Positions 8,380 through 17,942 are shown, numbered from the stretch's first letter. The stretch: DNA of 64,000 bases from Pseudomonas palleroniana (GCF_003031675.1 NZ_PYWX01000032.1:152177-216176); one strand, 5' to 3'. Notes: generated by a model from the letters alone, not told the origin. Translations and numbers: made by a program.

Positions 8380-10023
8380 ATGACTATCAGTCCTTTTGCG
8401 GGCAAGCCGGCGCCAGCTCAGTTGCTGGTGGATATCCCGCGACTGGTCACGGCCTATTACACCGGCCAGCCTGATGCAGCAATCTCCACTCAACGCGTGG
8501 CCTTCGGCACCTCCGGGCATCGTGGCAGCTCGTTCGAGCTGAGTTTCAACGAATGGCATGTGCTCGCCATAAGTCAGGCCATCTGCCTGTACCGTGAAGC
8601 CCAAGGGATCAATGGCCCGCTATTCGTGGGCCTGGATACCCACGCCCTGTCGACGCCGGCCGGCGCCAGCGCCCTGGAGGTCCTGGCCGCCAATGGCGTG
8701 CACGTGATGCTGGCCGAAGGGGATGAATACACCCCGACACCGGCAATTTCCCACGCCATTATCTGCTACAACCGTGGCCGCACCAGCGGCCTGGCGGACG
8801 GCATCGTCATCACGCCATCCCATAACCCGCCGCAAAGCGGTGGCTACAAGTACAACCCGCCCAATGGTGGCCCGGCCGACACCCACGTGACCAAGTGGAT
8901 CGAAGCCAAGGCCAATGAACTGCTGGCCAATAAACTGGCCGGCGTCAAGCGCATCACCCATGCGCAGGCGCTCAAGGCCGACACCACTCATCGGCATGAC
9001 TACCTCAACAGCTACGTGGCCGACCTGATCAACGTGATCGACATGGACGCCATCCGCAGCGCGGGCCTGCGCCTGGGCGTCGACCCATTGGGCGGAGCAG
9101 GGGTGCGCTACTGGTCGGCGATCGCTGAACACTACCGCTTGAACCTGGACGTGGTGAACACCGAAGTCGACGCCACCTTCCGCTTCATGAGCGTGGATTG
9201 GGACGGCCAGATCCGCATGGACCCGTCTTCGAGCTATGCCATGCAAGGGTTGATCGGCCTCAAGGAGCGTTTCGACGTCGCCTTCGCCTGCGACCCGGAC
9301 CATGACCGCCATGGCATCGTCACCCCGTCCGGTGGCCTGCTGGCGCCGAACAACTACCTGGCAGTGTCGATTGACTACCTGTTCCAGAACCGTCCTGACT
9401 GGCGCGCCGATGCGGCCGTGGGCAAGACCGTGGTCAGCAGCGGCTTGATCGATCGCGTCGCCGCGCGCATCGGGCGTCGCCTCTACGAAGTGCCGGTGGG
9501 TTTCAAATGGTTTGCCGACGGGCTGTTCGAAGGCTCGCTGGGCTTTGGTGGCGAAGAAAGCGCCGGCGCCTCGTTCCTGCGTAAAGACGGCAGCGTGTGG
9601 AGCACTGACAAGGACGGTTTGATCCCGGCCTTGCTGGCCGCGGAAATGACCTCGCGCAAAGGCCAGGACCCGAGCCAGATCTACCGTGGCCTGACCGATG
9701 CCCTGGGCGAGCCGTTCGCGATCCGCGTCGACGCCAAGGCCACCCCGGCGCAAAAAGCGCTGCTGGGCAAGCTGTCGCCGGAGCAGGTCACGTCCACGCA
9801 GTTGGCCGGGGAAAGCATCCAGCAAATCCTCAGCCATGCGCCGGGCAATAACCAGGCAATCGGTGGCTTGAAGGTGATGACCGAAAACGGCTGGTTCGCC
9901 GCACGCCCATCGGGTACTGAGGATATCTACAAGATCTACGCCGAGAGCTTTATTGGCGAAGATCACCTCAAGCAGTTGGTGGAAGAAGCGCAGGTGCTGG
10001 TCGACGGCGCGATTTCCGAGTGA
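8380..10023 (+). CDS. pgm: Phosphoglucomutase (alpha-D-glucose specific)
   Basis: This enzyme interconverts glucose 1-phosphate and glucose 6-phosphate, linking glycolysis to glycogen, trehalose and UDP-glucose synthesis. It has 547 residues, practically the length of E. coli Pgm (546). [20 protein letters not shown] contains the phosphorylated Ser147. DPDHDRHG is the Mg2+ loop, GGEESAG the sugar-binding loop, and [12 protein letters not shown] the phosphate-binding loop near the C-terminus, so all four active-site elements are present. The frame is open upstream to 8236, but ATG 8380, preceded by GAGG, matches the family start. Confidence 0.96.
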   Translation: MTISPFAGKPAPAQLLVDIPRLVTAYYTGQPDAAISTQRVAFGTSGHRGSSFELSFNEWHVLAISQAICLYREAQGINGPLFVGLDTHALSTPAGASALEVLAANGVHVMLAEGDEYTPTPAISHAIICYNRGRTSGLADGIVITPSHNPPQSGGYKYNPPNGGPADTHVTKWIEAKANELLANKLAGVKRITHAQALKADTTHRHDYLNSYVADLINVIDMDAIRSAGLRLGVDPLGGAGVRYWSAIAEHYRLNLDVVNTEVDATFRFMSVDWDGQIRMDPSSSYAMQGLIGLKERFDVAFACDPDHDRHGIVTPSGGLLAPNNYLAVSIDYLFQNRPDWRADAAVGKTVVSSGLIDRVAARIGRRLYEVPVGFKWFADGLFEGSLGFGGEESAGASFLRKDGSVWSTDKDGLIPALLAAEMTSRKGQDPSQIYRGLTDALGEPFAIRVDAKATPAQKALLGKLSPEQVTSTQLAGESIQQILSHAPGNNQAIGGLKVMTENGWFAARPSGTEDIYKIYAESFIGEDHLKQLVEEAQVLVDGAISE

Positions 10024-10053
10024 TACCACTCAGTTTCTGAAAAGACTGTCACC

Positions 10054-10158
10054 GTGGCGAGGGAGCTTGCTCCCGCTGGGCCGCAAAGCGGCCCCCGCTT
10101 TTGATTTGAAAAGACTGGACCTGCTACGCAGTCCAGCGGGAGCAAGCTCCCTCGCCAC
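10054..10158. repeat. REPIN: inverted pair of REP sequences (GAGGGAGCTTGCTCCC type)
   Basis: Two REP arms, GTGGCGAGGGAGCTTGCTCC on the left and its reverse complement on the right, flank a roughly 55-base spacer that itself pairs in part (GGGCCGCAAAGCGGCCC). It lies between convergent pgm and the pirin gene. This is the architecture of P. fluorescens REPINs, which move through a RAYT transposase encoded elsewhere. It may also act as a bidirectional transcript end. Confidence 0.9.
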
Positions 10159-10180
10159 AGTTCATCCATGCCGCCGGCCG

Positions 10181-10876
10181 TCAGGCCAGATCGACCAGCA
10201 CAATCTCGCTGTCCTCAATCGCCGTTACGCGCAATACCTGCTCATCCTGCACCGCAACACCGTCGCGAGCTTGTGCACGCAAGCCGTTGACTTCAATCAC
10301 GCCGGTCGCCGGCACCAGATACGCACGCCGCCCGCTGTCCAGCCGGTATTCGGCGCTTTCCCCGGCTTTCAGGTTCGCTGCCACCAGGCGCGCGTCCGCC
10401 CGAATGCGCAGGCTCTCGCTGTCTCCGGCCTTGCCGCTGGCCAGGGTCACAAAACCCTCGCGGTCACCTTTGGGAAACGGTTTGGCGCCCCAGGACGGCG
10501 GCAACCCCGATTCGTTCGGGATAATCCAGATCTGGAAAATCTTGGTCGGTGTGGCTTCCAGGTTGTATTCGCTGTGGGCGATCCCGGTGCCGGCGCTCAT
10601 CACCTGAACGTCGCCAGCCTCAGTGCGACCCTTGTTGCCCAAATTATCGGCGTGGCTGATCGCGCCCTCACGCACATAGGTGATGATTTCCATATCGCGG
10701 TGCGGGTGCTGCGGAAAACCGGTGCCCGGCGCAATGATGTCGTCGTTCCACACCCGCAGGTTGCCCCAGTGCATGCGCTTGGGGTCGTGGTATTCGGCGA
10801 ATGAAAAGTGGTGATGAGCGTCCAGCCAGCCGTGATGGGCGCCGCCCAACGTATTGAAGGGTCGAAGTTCAAGCAT
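10181..10876 (-). CDS. Pirin family protein
   Basis: This 231-residue bicupin belongs to the pirin/YhhW group, some of which have quercetin 2,3-dioxygenase activity in vitro. The N-terminal cupin has the metal-ligand motif FPQHPHRDMEIITYV (about residues 53-67) and a later QVMSAGTGIAHSE, which supplies the remaining His and the Glu. The length fits the short YhhW-like class. GGAGACGATC precedes the start. The biological substrate is unknown; roles as redox sensor or dioxygenase have been proposed for the family. It stands alone, convergent with pgm across a REPIN. Confidence 0.9.
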   Translation of the reverse strand: MLELRPFNTLGGAHHGWLDAHHHFSFAEYHDPKRMHWGNLRVWNDDIIAPGTGFPQHPHRDMEIITYVREGAISHADNLGNKGRTEAGDVQVMSAGTGIAHSEYNLEATPTKIFQIWIIPNESGLPPSWGAKPFPKGDREGFVTLASGKAGDSESLRIRADARLVAANLKAGESAEYRLDSGRRAYLVPATGVIEVNGLRAQARDGVAVQDEQVLRVTAIEDSEIVLVDLA

Positions 10877-11093
10877 GATCGTCTCCTGTGAATGAGCGCA
10901 TTTTCCGGCAGCGGATGATCGATAAAAAGCGTAAAAAGTGCCTTATTCCTATCAGTCGATTAGATGGGTTGCGCGTGTTTTGACTTTCACTTCATCGCCT
11001 AACTGCATGACGATAAAGCAATTGGCTGGAACTGAGCGCCGTTTCCGGCGACCATGGCGCACTTGTCGAAGCCAGTCCATCGCAGGAGTCCGC

Positions 11094-13541
11094 GTGCCGC
11101 AACAAAAGCCTGATCTACCGCCCGAACTGCGCCCACTGGCCGAAATGCCGCTACTCAAGCGTCTGGCGGCGCGCCTGTTTGGGCATGGCCTGACCCGTTT
11201 GCGGGCCCAGCACCGGTTTTCCTGGCTGCATGGCCAGGCGGATGGGTTTCGCAGCGGGCACGAGGCCGGCGTGGAGTACGGCTACCGCGAGGGTAAGGCC
11301 GATGGTATCGAGGAAGGCCGGCAAGTCCTGTTGATTCGTGACTTTCGACCGGACGAGCATCGCGCGCCGGGGATCGACGACAGCCTGTTCGATGATTGGC
11401 GCCTGCCGCTGACCGCCGAGGTGAAAAAACGCATGAAGGCCGACGTGGCCCGATTGCTGCCCGAGCATGCCCAGCCCAGTGCGGCGCAGTGGAAGATGAT
11501 CTTCAGCGACACGCCCTCGACCTCGGTGATTGCCGGGGCGGGCGCAGGTAAATCCACCTCCCTGGTGCTGCGTATCCTGCTGTTGACCCATTATCTGGGC
11601 TTCGAGCTCAGCTCGATGACGGTGGTGACCTTCACCCGCGAATCACGTAAAGACTTCATCAACAAACTCATGCAGATTCTCAGCCTGTGGGGCCAACCCC
11701 TTGGTCTCAAAGAGGCCCAGGCGGTGGTGCGTACCTTTCACTCGCGCATTTTGCCCATGGTGCGCAGTCTGCCGGGCTTTGAACGGCTGCAAGCCTTCGA
11801 GAACCTCGGCAGTGGGGTTGAAGACGCCGACAGCAACCCGTTCGACCTGCGGATCAGCGACGCGCAGCGCCAACAGCTGAATGCCTGCTACCACCACTTG
11901 CATGGTCGCCATGAACGCTTCCGTGAACTGATCGTGCCGCTGGCGCGCCAGGGCCTGCAGCTCAAGGAACTGGAGCGCGACCACCCGGATGTGCAAAAGC
12001 GCATGGCGGTGACCGAATTGGCGGCCAAGCGTGATGAAGAACTCTGCGATGTGATCGAAGACCTGTGGTTTCGTGCCGGCGCCTGGCCGATAAAAGGCAT
12101 TGAGCCCAGCCGCCAGACCTTCGAGATCAACGGTGCGCAGTTTCATTGCCATGGCTACATCGCTGAGCTGGACGCTTGGGTGGTGTTGGGCTTCGATCCT
12201 CGGGAGAATGCCCAGATCACACGCCCCAATGCCAAACTGTCGGTGCGTGCGGAGTGGGCGGTAAAGCGCACCTTGTTTCAAGCTTTCTGCCGCAAGCCTT
12301 TGATTTGGCTTGATAATTACGAATCATCGAAGCGGCTTTTGGGCAGCCTGGCGGGGGATGCCACGGCGGGCCCCGGGTTTGACTACAAGGTTAAAGGTGA
12401 ACTGGCGTCGGCGCCGCTGCTGGACAGCTTTGTCACGGCTGCCGGCTTTATCGAAAACCTTGGCCTGGACGTACCCACTGCCGTGGGCCGGATGAGCTTC
12501 GCCAAGGACGACCCCGATCGGTTCTTCTTCGAGGCCCTGAGCATTTTCTGGAAAGCCCTGGAAGACCATCTGCTCGACCAGTCGCCGCCGATCATGACCT
12601 ACAACCGCATGTTCTCGCTGTTCGGTGAAAACACCCCGGAAAACCTCAAGTTGCTCAGCGACCCGCTGTTGCGCCCGATGTCGCACCTGATGATCGATGA
12701 GTTCCAGGACGTGTCGCCGCAGATCGTGTCGTGGCTCCGCGCCAGCCTGCGTGAAATCCGCAGCCGTGGCCCGGCGATGCACGTCGGGCGTGGGGCGCAG
12801 CGTTCTTCGTTACTCTGCGTAGGGGACGACTGGCAGTCGATTTATGGTTGGCGCGGCAGTTCGCCCCAGTATTTCATTGCGTTCAACCAGGAATTCCCGT
12901 CACCCGCGACCACCCGTGTGATGCTCGGCGAGAACTACCGCAGCCACCAGCACATCATCGACGCCGCCGAGCATGTGGTGCGCAGCGCCCCGGCGATTCC
13001 CGGCAAAAAAGCCAAGGCCAGCGGCGCACCCAAACCCTTGGTCCCGGTTGCGGTGCTTGATCGCGATGACGCCATGCTGGGCCGCACGCTGGTAGAGCAT
13101 TATCAAAAAGGCGATTCGGTCTTGATGTTGTATAGAAAAAGCAGCGATAAGTTATTGATTCAAGAGCATATTTGGTCTGTAGTTAATCTGGATTCGAGCT
13201 TGCCGCCAGCGGCTCGCAGGTTGAAACAGCTGACTTATCACAGCGCCAAGGGCCTGCAGGCGGATGCTGTTTTTCTGCTGGGCGATTGCCAGCATGTCAC
13301 CAGTTCGCCCTACAAGAACCAGGTCTACCGCATGGCCGGGCTGGGCAAGGACGGCGACAGCGAGCCCTATGACACGGCGCAAAAAGACGAAGTGCTGCGC
13401 CTGGCTTACGTCGGTATCACCCGTGCGGTGAGCCACTGCTATTGGTATGTCGAGAAACCGGAGGGCCAGGGCGTGAATGTGCCCAGGGCCTCGGAGCGGG
13501 TAGATGGCAAGAAAGCGTTCTTCGACGACCGGCGTGGATGA
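11094..13541 (+). CDS. UvrD/Rep-type superfamily 1 DNA helicase
   Basis: This 815-residue ATP-dependent helicase has every SF1A motif: Walker A IAGAGAGKSTSLVLRI (about residues 145-160), Walker B LMIDEFQDVSPQ, motif III LCVGDDWQSIYGWRGS, motif IV LGENYRSHQHI, motif V TYHSAKGLQADAVFLLG and motif VI LAYVGITRAVSHCYW. The first 110 residues are a basic, family-specific front. An ATG frame opens at 10938, but the GTG at 11094 has a strong AGGAG five bases upstream and the earlier text looks non-coding. It probably acts in repair or replication restart; it is not UvrD, Rep or RecB itself. No partner gene is adjacent. Confidence 0.88.
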   Translation: MPQQKPDLPPELRPLAEMPLLKRLAARLFGHGLTRLRAQHRFSWLHGQADGFRSGHEAGVEYGYREGKADGIEEGRQVLLIRDFRPDEHRAPGIDDSLFDDWRLPLTAEVKKRMKADVARLLPEHAQPSAAQWKMIFSDTPSTSVIAGAGAGKSTSLVLRILLLTHYLGFELSSMTVVTFTRESRKDFINKLMQILSLWGQPLGLKEAQAVVRTFHSRILPMVRSLPGFERLQAFENLGSGVEDADSNPFDLRISDAQRQQLNACYHHLHGRHERFRELIVPLARQGLQLKELERDHPDVQKRMAVTELAAKRDEELCDVIEDLWFRAGAWPIKGIEPSRQTFEINGAQFHCHGYIAELDAWVVLGFDPRENAQITRPNAKLSVRAEWAVKRTLFQAFCRKPLIWLDNYESSKRLLGSLAGDATAGPGFDYKVKGELASAPLLDSFVTAAGFIENLGLDVPTAVGRMSFAKDDPDRFFFEALSIFWKALEDHLLDQSPPIMTYNRMFSLFGENTPENLKLLSDPLLRPMSHLMIDEFQDVSPQIVSWLRASLREIRSRGPAMHVGRGAQRSSLLCVGDDWQSIYGWRGSSPQYFIAFNQEFPSPATTRVMLGENYRSHQHIIDAAEHVVRSAPAIPGKKAKASGAPKPLVPVAVLDRDDAMLGRTLVEHYQKGDSVLMLYRKSSDKLLIQEHIWSVVNLDSSLPPAARRLKQLTYHSAKGLQADAVFLLGDCQHVTSSPYKNQVYRMAGLGKDGDSEPYDTAQKDEVLRLAYVGITRAVSHCYWYVEKPEGQGVNVPRASERVDGKKAFFDDRRG

Positions 13542-13578
13542 CTCCGGCAGGGCCGCTCACGACGGCCCGGGCAAGGCA

Positions 13579-13863
13579 TCAAGCCCGCAAAGACAGCGGT
13601 GGTACAAAGGACTCCAACTCATCCTCCACCGCCTCGATGATGCGCTCTACATCAGAGGCATTCATCACGGTGGCGCAGGGGATGCCGGCGATGGCGATCA
13701 AGGTCTCGCCGCTGGCCCGGTCGAACAGGCGCACGATCATGCTGCCAGGCGCATCCATGCTGCCTTCGAAACCCATCGGATGAAAATGCCAGCGCATCAG
13801 CTGGCAGGCGTTGGGGAACGTCACTTTGTTCAGGTTGCCGTGCATATTGCCCACCTTGTTCAT
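13579..13863 (-). CDS. DUF1652 domain protein
   Basis: This 94-residue protein is of a kind common in Pseudomonas, where several paralogues occur per genome. The DUF1652 pattern is visible: FHPMGFEGSMDAPGSMIVRL, then LFDRASGETLIAIAGIP and an acidic C-terminal helix. The function of the family is unknown. There is no signal peptide. AAGGAAG precedes the ATG at 13863 by seven bases. It is convergent with the helicase gene, with 37 bases between stops. Confidence 0.8.
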   Translation of the reverse strand: MNKVGNMHGNLNKVTFPNACQLMRWHFHPMGFEGSMDAPGSMIVRLFDRASGETLIAIAGIPCATVMNASDVERIIEAVEDELESFVPPLSLRA

Positions 13864-14041
13864 TGAGCGCTTCCTTTAGCTCGCGGCAGGGCCAGGACCG
13901 TCAATGGTCATGGTTTGAAGAATTTCAAAAATAGCATTCGTTCGTAACCGTCATGTGACTTTTTTGTCCCGTTCGGCAGTTGTTTACTGACTCTTTGATG
14001 TAGGTCATGTCCTGGTTCAAATCAGGCAAAAAGCCATTAGT

Positions 14042-14055
14042 GATCAGCGCTGATC
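14042..14055. promoter_or_regulatory. Perfect 14-bp palindrome, candidate operator
   Basis: GATCAGCGCTGATC is a perfect palindrome 61 bases before the start of the AraC-type gene. It could be a regulator binding site. AraC proteins usually bind direct repeats, so a different regulator or chance is equally possible. No other element is identifiable between 13864 and 14116. Confidence 0.3.
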
Positions 14056-14116
14056 GACCCTTGAAGCGGTCGTGATAATTCGGCAGTCTCACCATTTACC
14101 CGCCACAGAGCCTTAT

Positions 14117-14926
14117 ATGCCCGACAGCGCCTCGGCCGATGATTGCCAAACCACCCGGGCCACGGCTGAACTGGTGTTGCGTCACCACCTGTGTTGGCGC
14201 CATCGCGACCTGGATGGGGTCATGGCCTACTACCATCCGGACATCCAGTACCACGACTTCTTCCAGAACCGCGTGGTGGGCTACGCCGAACTGCGTGAGT
14301 ACCTGCAAGCCAGCATGCCGCGTGGGCCCGATGAGGCCATCGCCCATGCTGACCGCATTCGCGCCGACGGTGACACGGCCTTCATCCAGTACTGCATCAC
14401 CTTGCGCGGCGGCCAGGGGTTAGTGTCGTTCCGCACCAGCGAAGCGATCACCGTGCGTGACGGGCTGATCTGGCGGGTCAATGAATACGCATCCCTGGTG
14501 CATGAACAACCGGCCCAGGCCATACGCCCGACCGTCAGTCGCCTGGGCCTGTCGCCGCACCAGTTGGGGCATATGGCCAACGACCTGCAGCAGTATTTCC
14601 AACAGCAGCAACCCTATCTGGACCCGGAGCTGGATTTGCAACGGGTGGCCAAGGCGTGTGGCTACAGCCGCAATCAGATGTCCTACCTGCTGAACCAGGT
14701 GCTCGGGCAGAGCTTCTACCGCTACGTCAACCAGGCACGGCTCCAGCACTTGTTGGCCGAGTTGGACAAGGCCACGTCGCCGATAAAAGTCGATGAGCTG
14801 GCGTTCGCTGCGGGTTTCAACTCGTTATCGGCGTTTTACAGCGCATTTCGCCAGCACACCGGGCAGTCGCCCAAGGCTTACGTCAAGCAAATTTCTCTGC
14901 GTGCACGCGCGCAAGACAGCCCATAA
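14117..14926 (+). CDS. AraC-family regulator with N-terminal NTF2-like domain
   Basis: This 269-residue regulator begins with a SnoaL/NTF2-like alpha+beta domain (about 10-130: HRDLDGVMAYYHPDIQYHDF, then FRTSEAITVRDGLIWRVNEY) and ends with an AraC double helix-turn-helix (about 165-262; YSRNQMSYLLNQVLG and ELAFAAGFNSLSAFYSAFRQ). The front domain probably binds a small hydrophobic or amine ligand. It lies 49 bases before the FAD oxidoreductase and polyamine-type binding protein genes on the same strand, so it is the likely local regulator. The start at MPDSASADD was chosen over an earlier in-frame codon at 14072. Confidence 0.85.
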   Translation: MPDSASADDCQTTRATAELVLRHHLCWRHRDLDGVMAYYHPDIQYHDFFQNRVVGYAELREYLQASMPRGPDEAIAHADRIRADGDTAFIQYCITLRGGQGLVSFRTSEAITVRDGLIWRVNEYASLVHEQPAQAIRPTVSRLGLSPHQLGHMANDLQQYFQQQQPYLDPELDLQRVAKACGYSRNQMSYLLNQVLGQSFYRYVNQARLQHLLAELDKATSPIKVDELAFAAGFNSLSAFYSAFRQHTGQSPKAYVKQISLRARAQDSP

Positions 14927-14975
14927 CCTCACGCCCTAGGATCGTCCCTATCGAAATGAGGTAGGGGAGCCCGGC

Positions 14976-16382
14976 ATGCCGGCATGGCGCAAGATCAGTT
15001 TATGGATGGACCAGTTGGACGACCCGCTGTTGGCGCGGCCGGCGCTGGCCCATGACCTGGATGTCAACGTGGCCATTATCGGTGCCGGTTATACCGGGCT
15101 GTGGACCGCGTATTACCTGAAGCGCCAGGCACCCGAGCTGAAAATCGCGATTATCGAGGCACACACCGCAGGTTTTGGCGCGTCGGGCCGCAACGGTGGC
15201 TGGCTGATGGGCAACCTGTTGGGTGAAGACCGCTTGTTGGCGGGCCTCGACCCGCAACAACGCCGGGCCTCATTCGATCTGTTGCACGGCATTCCGGATG
15301 AAGTGGCCCAGGTGTTGGCCCGTGAAGGGATCGACTGCGACTACCGCAAAGGCGGTGCCCTGTATTGCGCCGCACGCTACCCCGAACAGGAGCGCAGCCT
15401 GCGTCGTTACCTGGACAAACTCCACGCCCAGGGGCTGACTGAACACGACTACCGCTGGTTGAGCCCGCAACAGTTGGCCGAGCAGATCCGTATCGCCAAG
15501 CCCTATGGCGGCATCTATGCGCCGCATGTCGCGACGATCAACCCCGCCAAGCTGGTGCGCGGCCTGGCGCGGGTGGTGGAGAACATGGGGGTGACGATCT
15601 ACGAAAACAGCCCGGTGACCCATTGGCAGTCCGGCCGCCTGCGCACCGCCCAGGCCAGCGTGCGCGCCGCCTGGGTGGTGCCGGCGGTGGAAGGCTACGC
15701 CAACACATTGCCGGCCCTGGGGCGTTATCAGTTGCCGGTGCAAAGCCTGATGGTCGCCACCGAGCCGCTGTGCGCCGCGACCTGGGATGAAATCGGCTTG
15801 AGCCATGGCCAGGCGTTCGGCGAAAGCAGCCGTCAGGTCACCTACGGCCAGCGCTCAGCGGACAATCGCCTGGTGTTCGGGGCCCGTGGCGGCTATCAGT
15901 TCGCGGGGAAGTTGCGACACAACTTCGATCTGACCGACAGCGAAGTCGAGCTGCGTCGTTACCTGTTTGGTGAACTCTTCCCACAGCTGAAGAAGGTACG
16001 AATTACACACTCCTGGGGCGGCAACCTCGGCATGTCACGCAACTTCCGGCCACATATGTTGTGTGACCACAAGACCGGTATCGCGCTGTCTGGCGGTTAT
16101 GGCGGGGAGGGCGTCGGCGCCACCAACCTGGGCGGGCGCACCTTGGCTGACCTGATCCTGGGCCTGGATACGCCATTGACCACCCAGCCCTGGGTGATCC
16201 GCGAGCGTGGCTTGGACGCACTCAAGCCCTGGGAGCCCGAGCCCTGCCGCTGGCTGGGCTACAACGCGATCATTCGCAGTTTTGTGCATGAAGACCAGGT
16301 GTTGGCCGACCCCCATACCGCGCCCTGGCGGCGCAAGTGGGCGAGCGCCGTGGCCGGCTTCATGGAAGGTTTCATGCACTGA
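14976..16382 (+). CDS. FAD-dependent amine/amino-acid oxidoreductase (PuuB-like)
   Basis: This 468-residue DAO-family flavoprotein resembles gamma-glutamylputrescine oxidase. VAIIGAGYTGLWTAYYL (about residues 29-45) is the dinucleotide-binding GxGxxG, and GASGRNGGWL follows as in this subfamily. GGYGGEGVGATNLGGRTLAD near residue 370-390 is the second FAD contact. The active site would oxidise a C-N bond with O2. The downstream polyamine-type binding protein gene (79-base gap) supports a polyamine or amino-compound substrate. No gamma-glutamyl ligase is adjacent, so the exact substrate is uncertain. Confidence 0.85.
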   Translation: MPAWRKISLWMDQLDDPLLARPALAHDLDVNVAIIGAGYTGLWTAYYLKRQAPELKIAIIEAHTAGFGASGRNGGWLMGNLLGEDRLLAGLDPQQRRASFDLLHGIPDEVAQVLAREGIDCDYRKGGALYCAARYPEQERSLRRYLDKLHAQGLTEHDYRWLSPQQLAEQIRIAKPYGGIYAPHVATINPAKLVRGLARVVENMGVTIYENSPVTHWQSGRLRTAQASVRAAWVVPAVEGYANTLPALGRYQLPVQSLMVATEPLCAATWDEIGLSHGQAFGESSRQVTYGQRSADNRLVFGARGGYQFAGKLRHNFDLTDSEVELRRYLFGELFPQLKKVRITHSWGGNLGMSRNFRPHMLCDHKTGIALSGGYGGEGVGATNLGGRTLADLILGLDTPLTTQPWVIRERGLDALKPWEPEPCRWLGYNAIIRSFVHEDQVLADPHTAPWRRKWASAVAGFMEGFMH

Positions 16383-16461
16383 TCGTTTGACTCGCACGAA
16401 CGCTTTGGATCCTTGATCGCCTGCCATAACAACAGCCCTGAAACCGCCAGGAAATCGAACC

Positions 16462-17541
16462 ATGAAAGTCATTGCCCTGTTTCCCCTGATATTAGCGGCG
16501 TCTATCAGCCAGGCCGCTGAGACAGTGAAAATTTACAACTGGTCGGACTACATCGCGCCCGACACCACCAAGAACTTCCAGAAAGAAACCGGCATCGGTT
16601 TCACCTACGACGTGTACGACAGCAACGAGACCCTCGACGGTAAGTTGATGACGGGGCAATCGGGTTATGACGTGGTGTTCCCGTCCAACCACTTCATGGC
16701 CCGGCAGATCGAGGGCGGCGCGCTGAAGAAGCTCGACAAGCACCAATTGCCCAACTGGAAAAACCTCAACCCGGTATTGCTCAAGGCTTTGGAAAACAAC
16801 GACCCGGGCAACGCCCACGGTTTTCCCTACCTGTGGGGCAGTACGGGCATCGGCTACAACATCGACAAGGTCAAGGCCGTGCTCGGCGACGACGCGCCGG
16901 TGGATTCCTGGGACTTGATCTTCAAACCGCAAAACATGGCCAAGCTGCAAAAGTGCGGGGTGGCGATCCTCGACAACGGTCCGGAACTGTTGCCGGCCGC
17001 GCTGAACTACCTGGGGTTGCCGCCCCACAGCAAGCAGCCTGAAGACTACAAAAAAGCTCAAAACCTGCTGATGAAAGTGCGGCCGTATGTGGCGTACTTC
17101 CATTCCTCGAAATACACCGCCGACCTGGCCAATGGTGACATCTGTGTGGCTGTCGGTTTCTCCGGCGACATCCTGCAAGCCGAAAGCCGTGCCAGGGAAG
17201 CCAAAAACGGCGTGAACATCGGCTACAACATCCCCAAGGAAGGCGCTGCGATCTGGTTCGACATGGTCGCCATGCCCGCCGACGCGCCCGATGAAAAAGC
17301 CGGCTACGCGTTCATGAACTACCTGCTGCGCCCGGACGTGATGGCCAGCATCACCAACTACGTGCACTACGCCAATGGCAACAGCGCGGCCGACAGCCTG
17401 GTGGACCCGATGATCAAGGCCGACACCAAGGTGTACCCGAGCCCGGAAATGATGGGCAAATTGTTTGCCCTGGAGGCGATGCCGCTGAATATCGACCGGG
17501 TGCGTACACGGGTGTGGAACACCATCCGTACCGGCCGCTGA
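16462..17541 (+). CDS. Polyamine-type ABC transporter substrate-binding protein
   Basis: This 359-residue periplasmic protein of the PotF/SpuD group binds putrescine or spermidine in characterised members. A signal peptide occupies residues 1-19 (MKVIALFPLILAASISQAA). The mature start VKIYNWSDYIAPDT is the hallmark of the family, and GYDVVFPSNHFMARQI and LWGSTGIGYN are ligand-cleft segments. AGGAA precedes the ATG. No permease or ATPase genes follow, so the protein must use a transporter encoded elsewhere, or serve as a sensor partner. A fragment resembling its own 3' part lies 430 bases downstream. Confidence 0.9.
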   Translation: MKVIALFPLILAASISQAAETVKIYNWSDYIAPDTTKNFQKETGIGFTYDVYDSNETLDGKLMTGQSGYDVVFPSNHFMARQIEGGALKKLDKHQLPNWKNLNPVLLKALENNDPGNAHGFPYLWGSTGIGYNIDKVKAVLGDDAPVDSWDLIFKPQNMAKLQKCGVAILDNGPELLPAALNYLGLPPHSKQPEDYKKAQNLLMKVRPYVAYFHSSKYTADLANGDICVAVGFSGDILQAESRAREAKNGVNIGYNIPKEGAAIWFDMVAMPADAPDEKAGYAFMNYLLRPDVMASITNYVHYANGNSAADSLVDPMIKADTKVYPSPEMMGKLFALEAMPLNIDRVRTRVWNTIRTGR

Positions 17542-17547
17542 AGTTCG

Positions 17548-17755
17548 TAGTGAGCGGGCTTGCCTGTCAGTTGAGCGATAAAGCGGGCGATGAATAAATT
17601 GTGGGAGGGGCGGTGCGACGATTCGACTTGCTCCCGATAGGCCGCGCAGCGGCCTCAAAAATGGGCCTGCTACGCAGTCCATCGGGAGCAAGCCCCCTCC
17701 CACAGTGACCGCGTTAATCCTTAACTGACTGGCATTAGGGCAAGCCCGTTCACTA
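17548..17755. repeat. Nested compound repeat: outer REP arms around an inner REPIN, copy 1
   Basis: The outer arms are TAGTGAGCGGGCTTGCC (17548-17564) and GCAAGCCCGTTCACTA at the right end. A middle pair follows: GCCTGTCAGTTGAG on the left and TTAACTGACTGGCATTAGGG (17721-17740) on the right. The inner REPIN is 17600-17704. Its left arm carries a 15-16 base insertion (CGGTGCGACGATTCGA) splitting TGTGGGAGGGG from CTTGCTCCCGAT. The same structure, with the inner core inverted, is at 34834-35053. Confidence 0.9.
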
Positions 17756-17796
17756 CAAGGCTGCGTTCGGTATCAGGCGGTTTAACTGGTGGGACT

Positions 17797-17853
17797 AGGG
17801 GTTAACGCGGACGTGATGGCCAGTTTTACCAATTACGTGCACTAAGCCAATGA
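17797..17853 (+). pseudogene. Fragment of a second binding-protein gene
   Basis: The stretch at about 17808-17852 matches 40 of 45 bases of 17334-17378 in the neighbouring binding-protein gene and reads DVMASFTNYVH in the same frame before a stop (TAC changed to TAA). It appears to be the remnant of a tandem paralogue. Nothing else of that gene is recognisable between the repeat and 17930. Confidence 0.6.
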
Positions 17854-17942
17854 TAAAAGGTGCGGCAGGCCGCCTATGGAGCCGGCCACCATGGCAGGCG
17901 CGGTCCATAGAGTTTCTAGCGATTAAAAACCGATTTCTTAGA

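Noticed and set aside
8620..10029. 469-codon minus-strand frame opposite pgm
   Set aside because: The phosphoglucomutase on the plus strand is unambiguous, and the antisense text is His/Gln/Arg-rich shadow.
10938..11093. Longer ATG start of the helicase at 10938
   Set aside because: The GTG at 11094 has a far better ribosome site, and the preceding residues have no helicase-family character.
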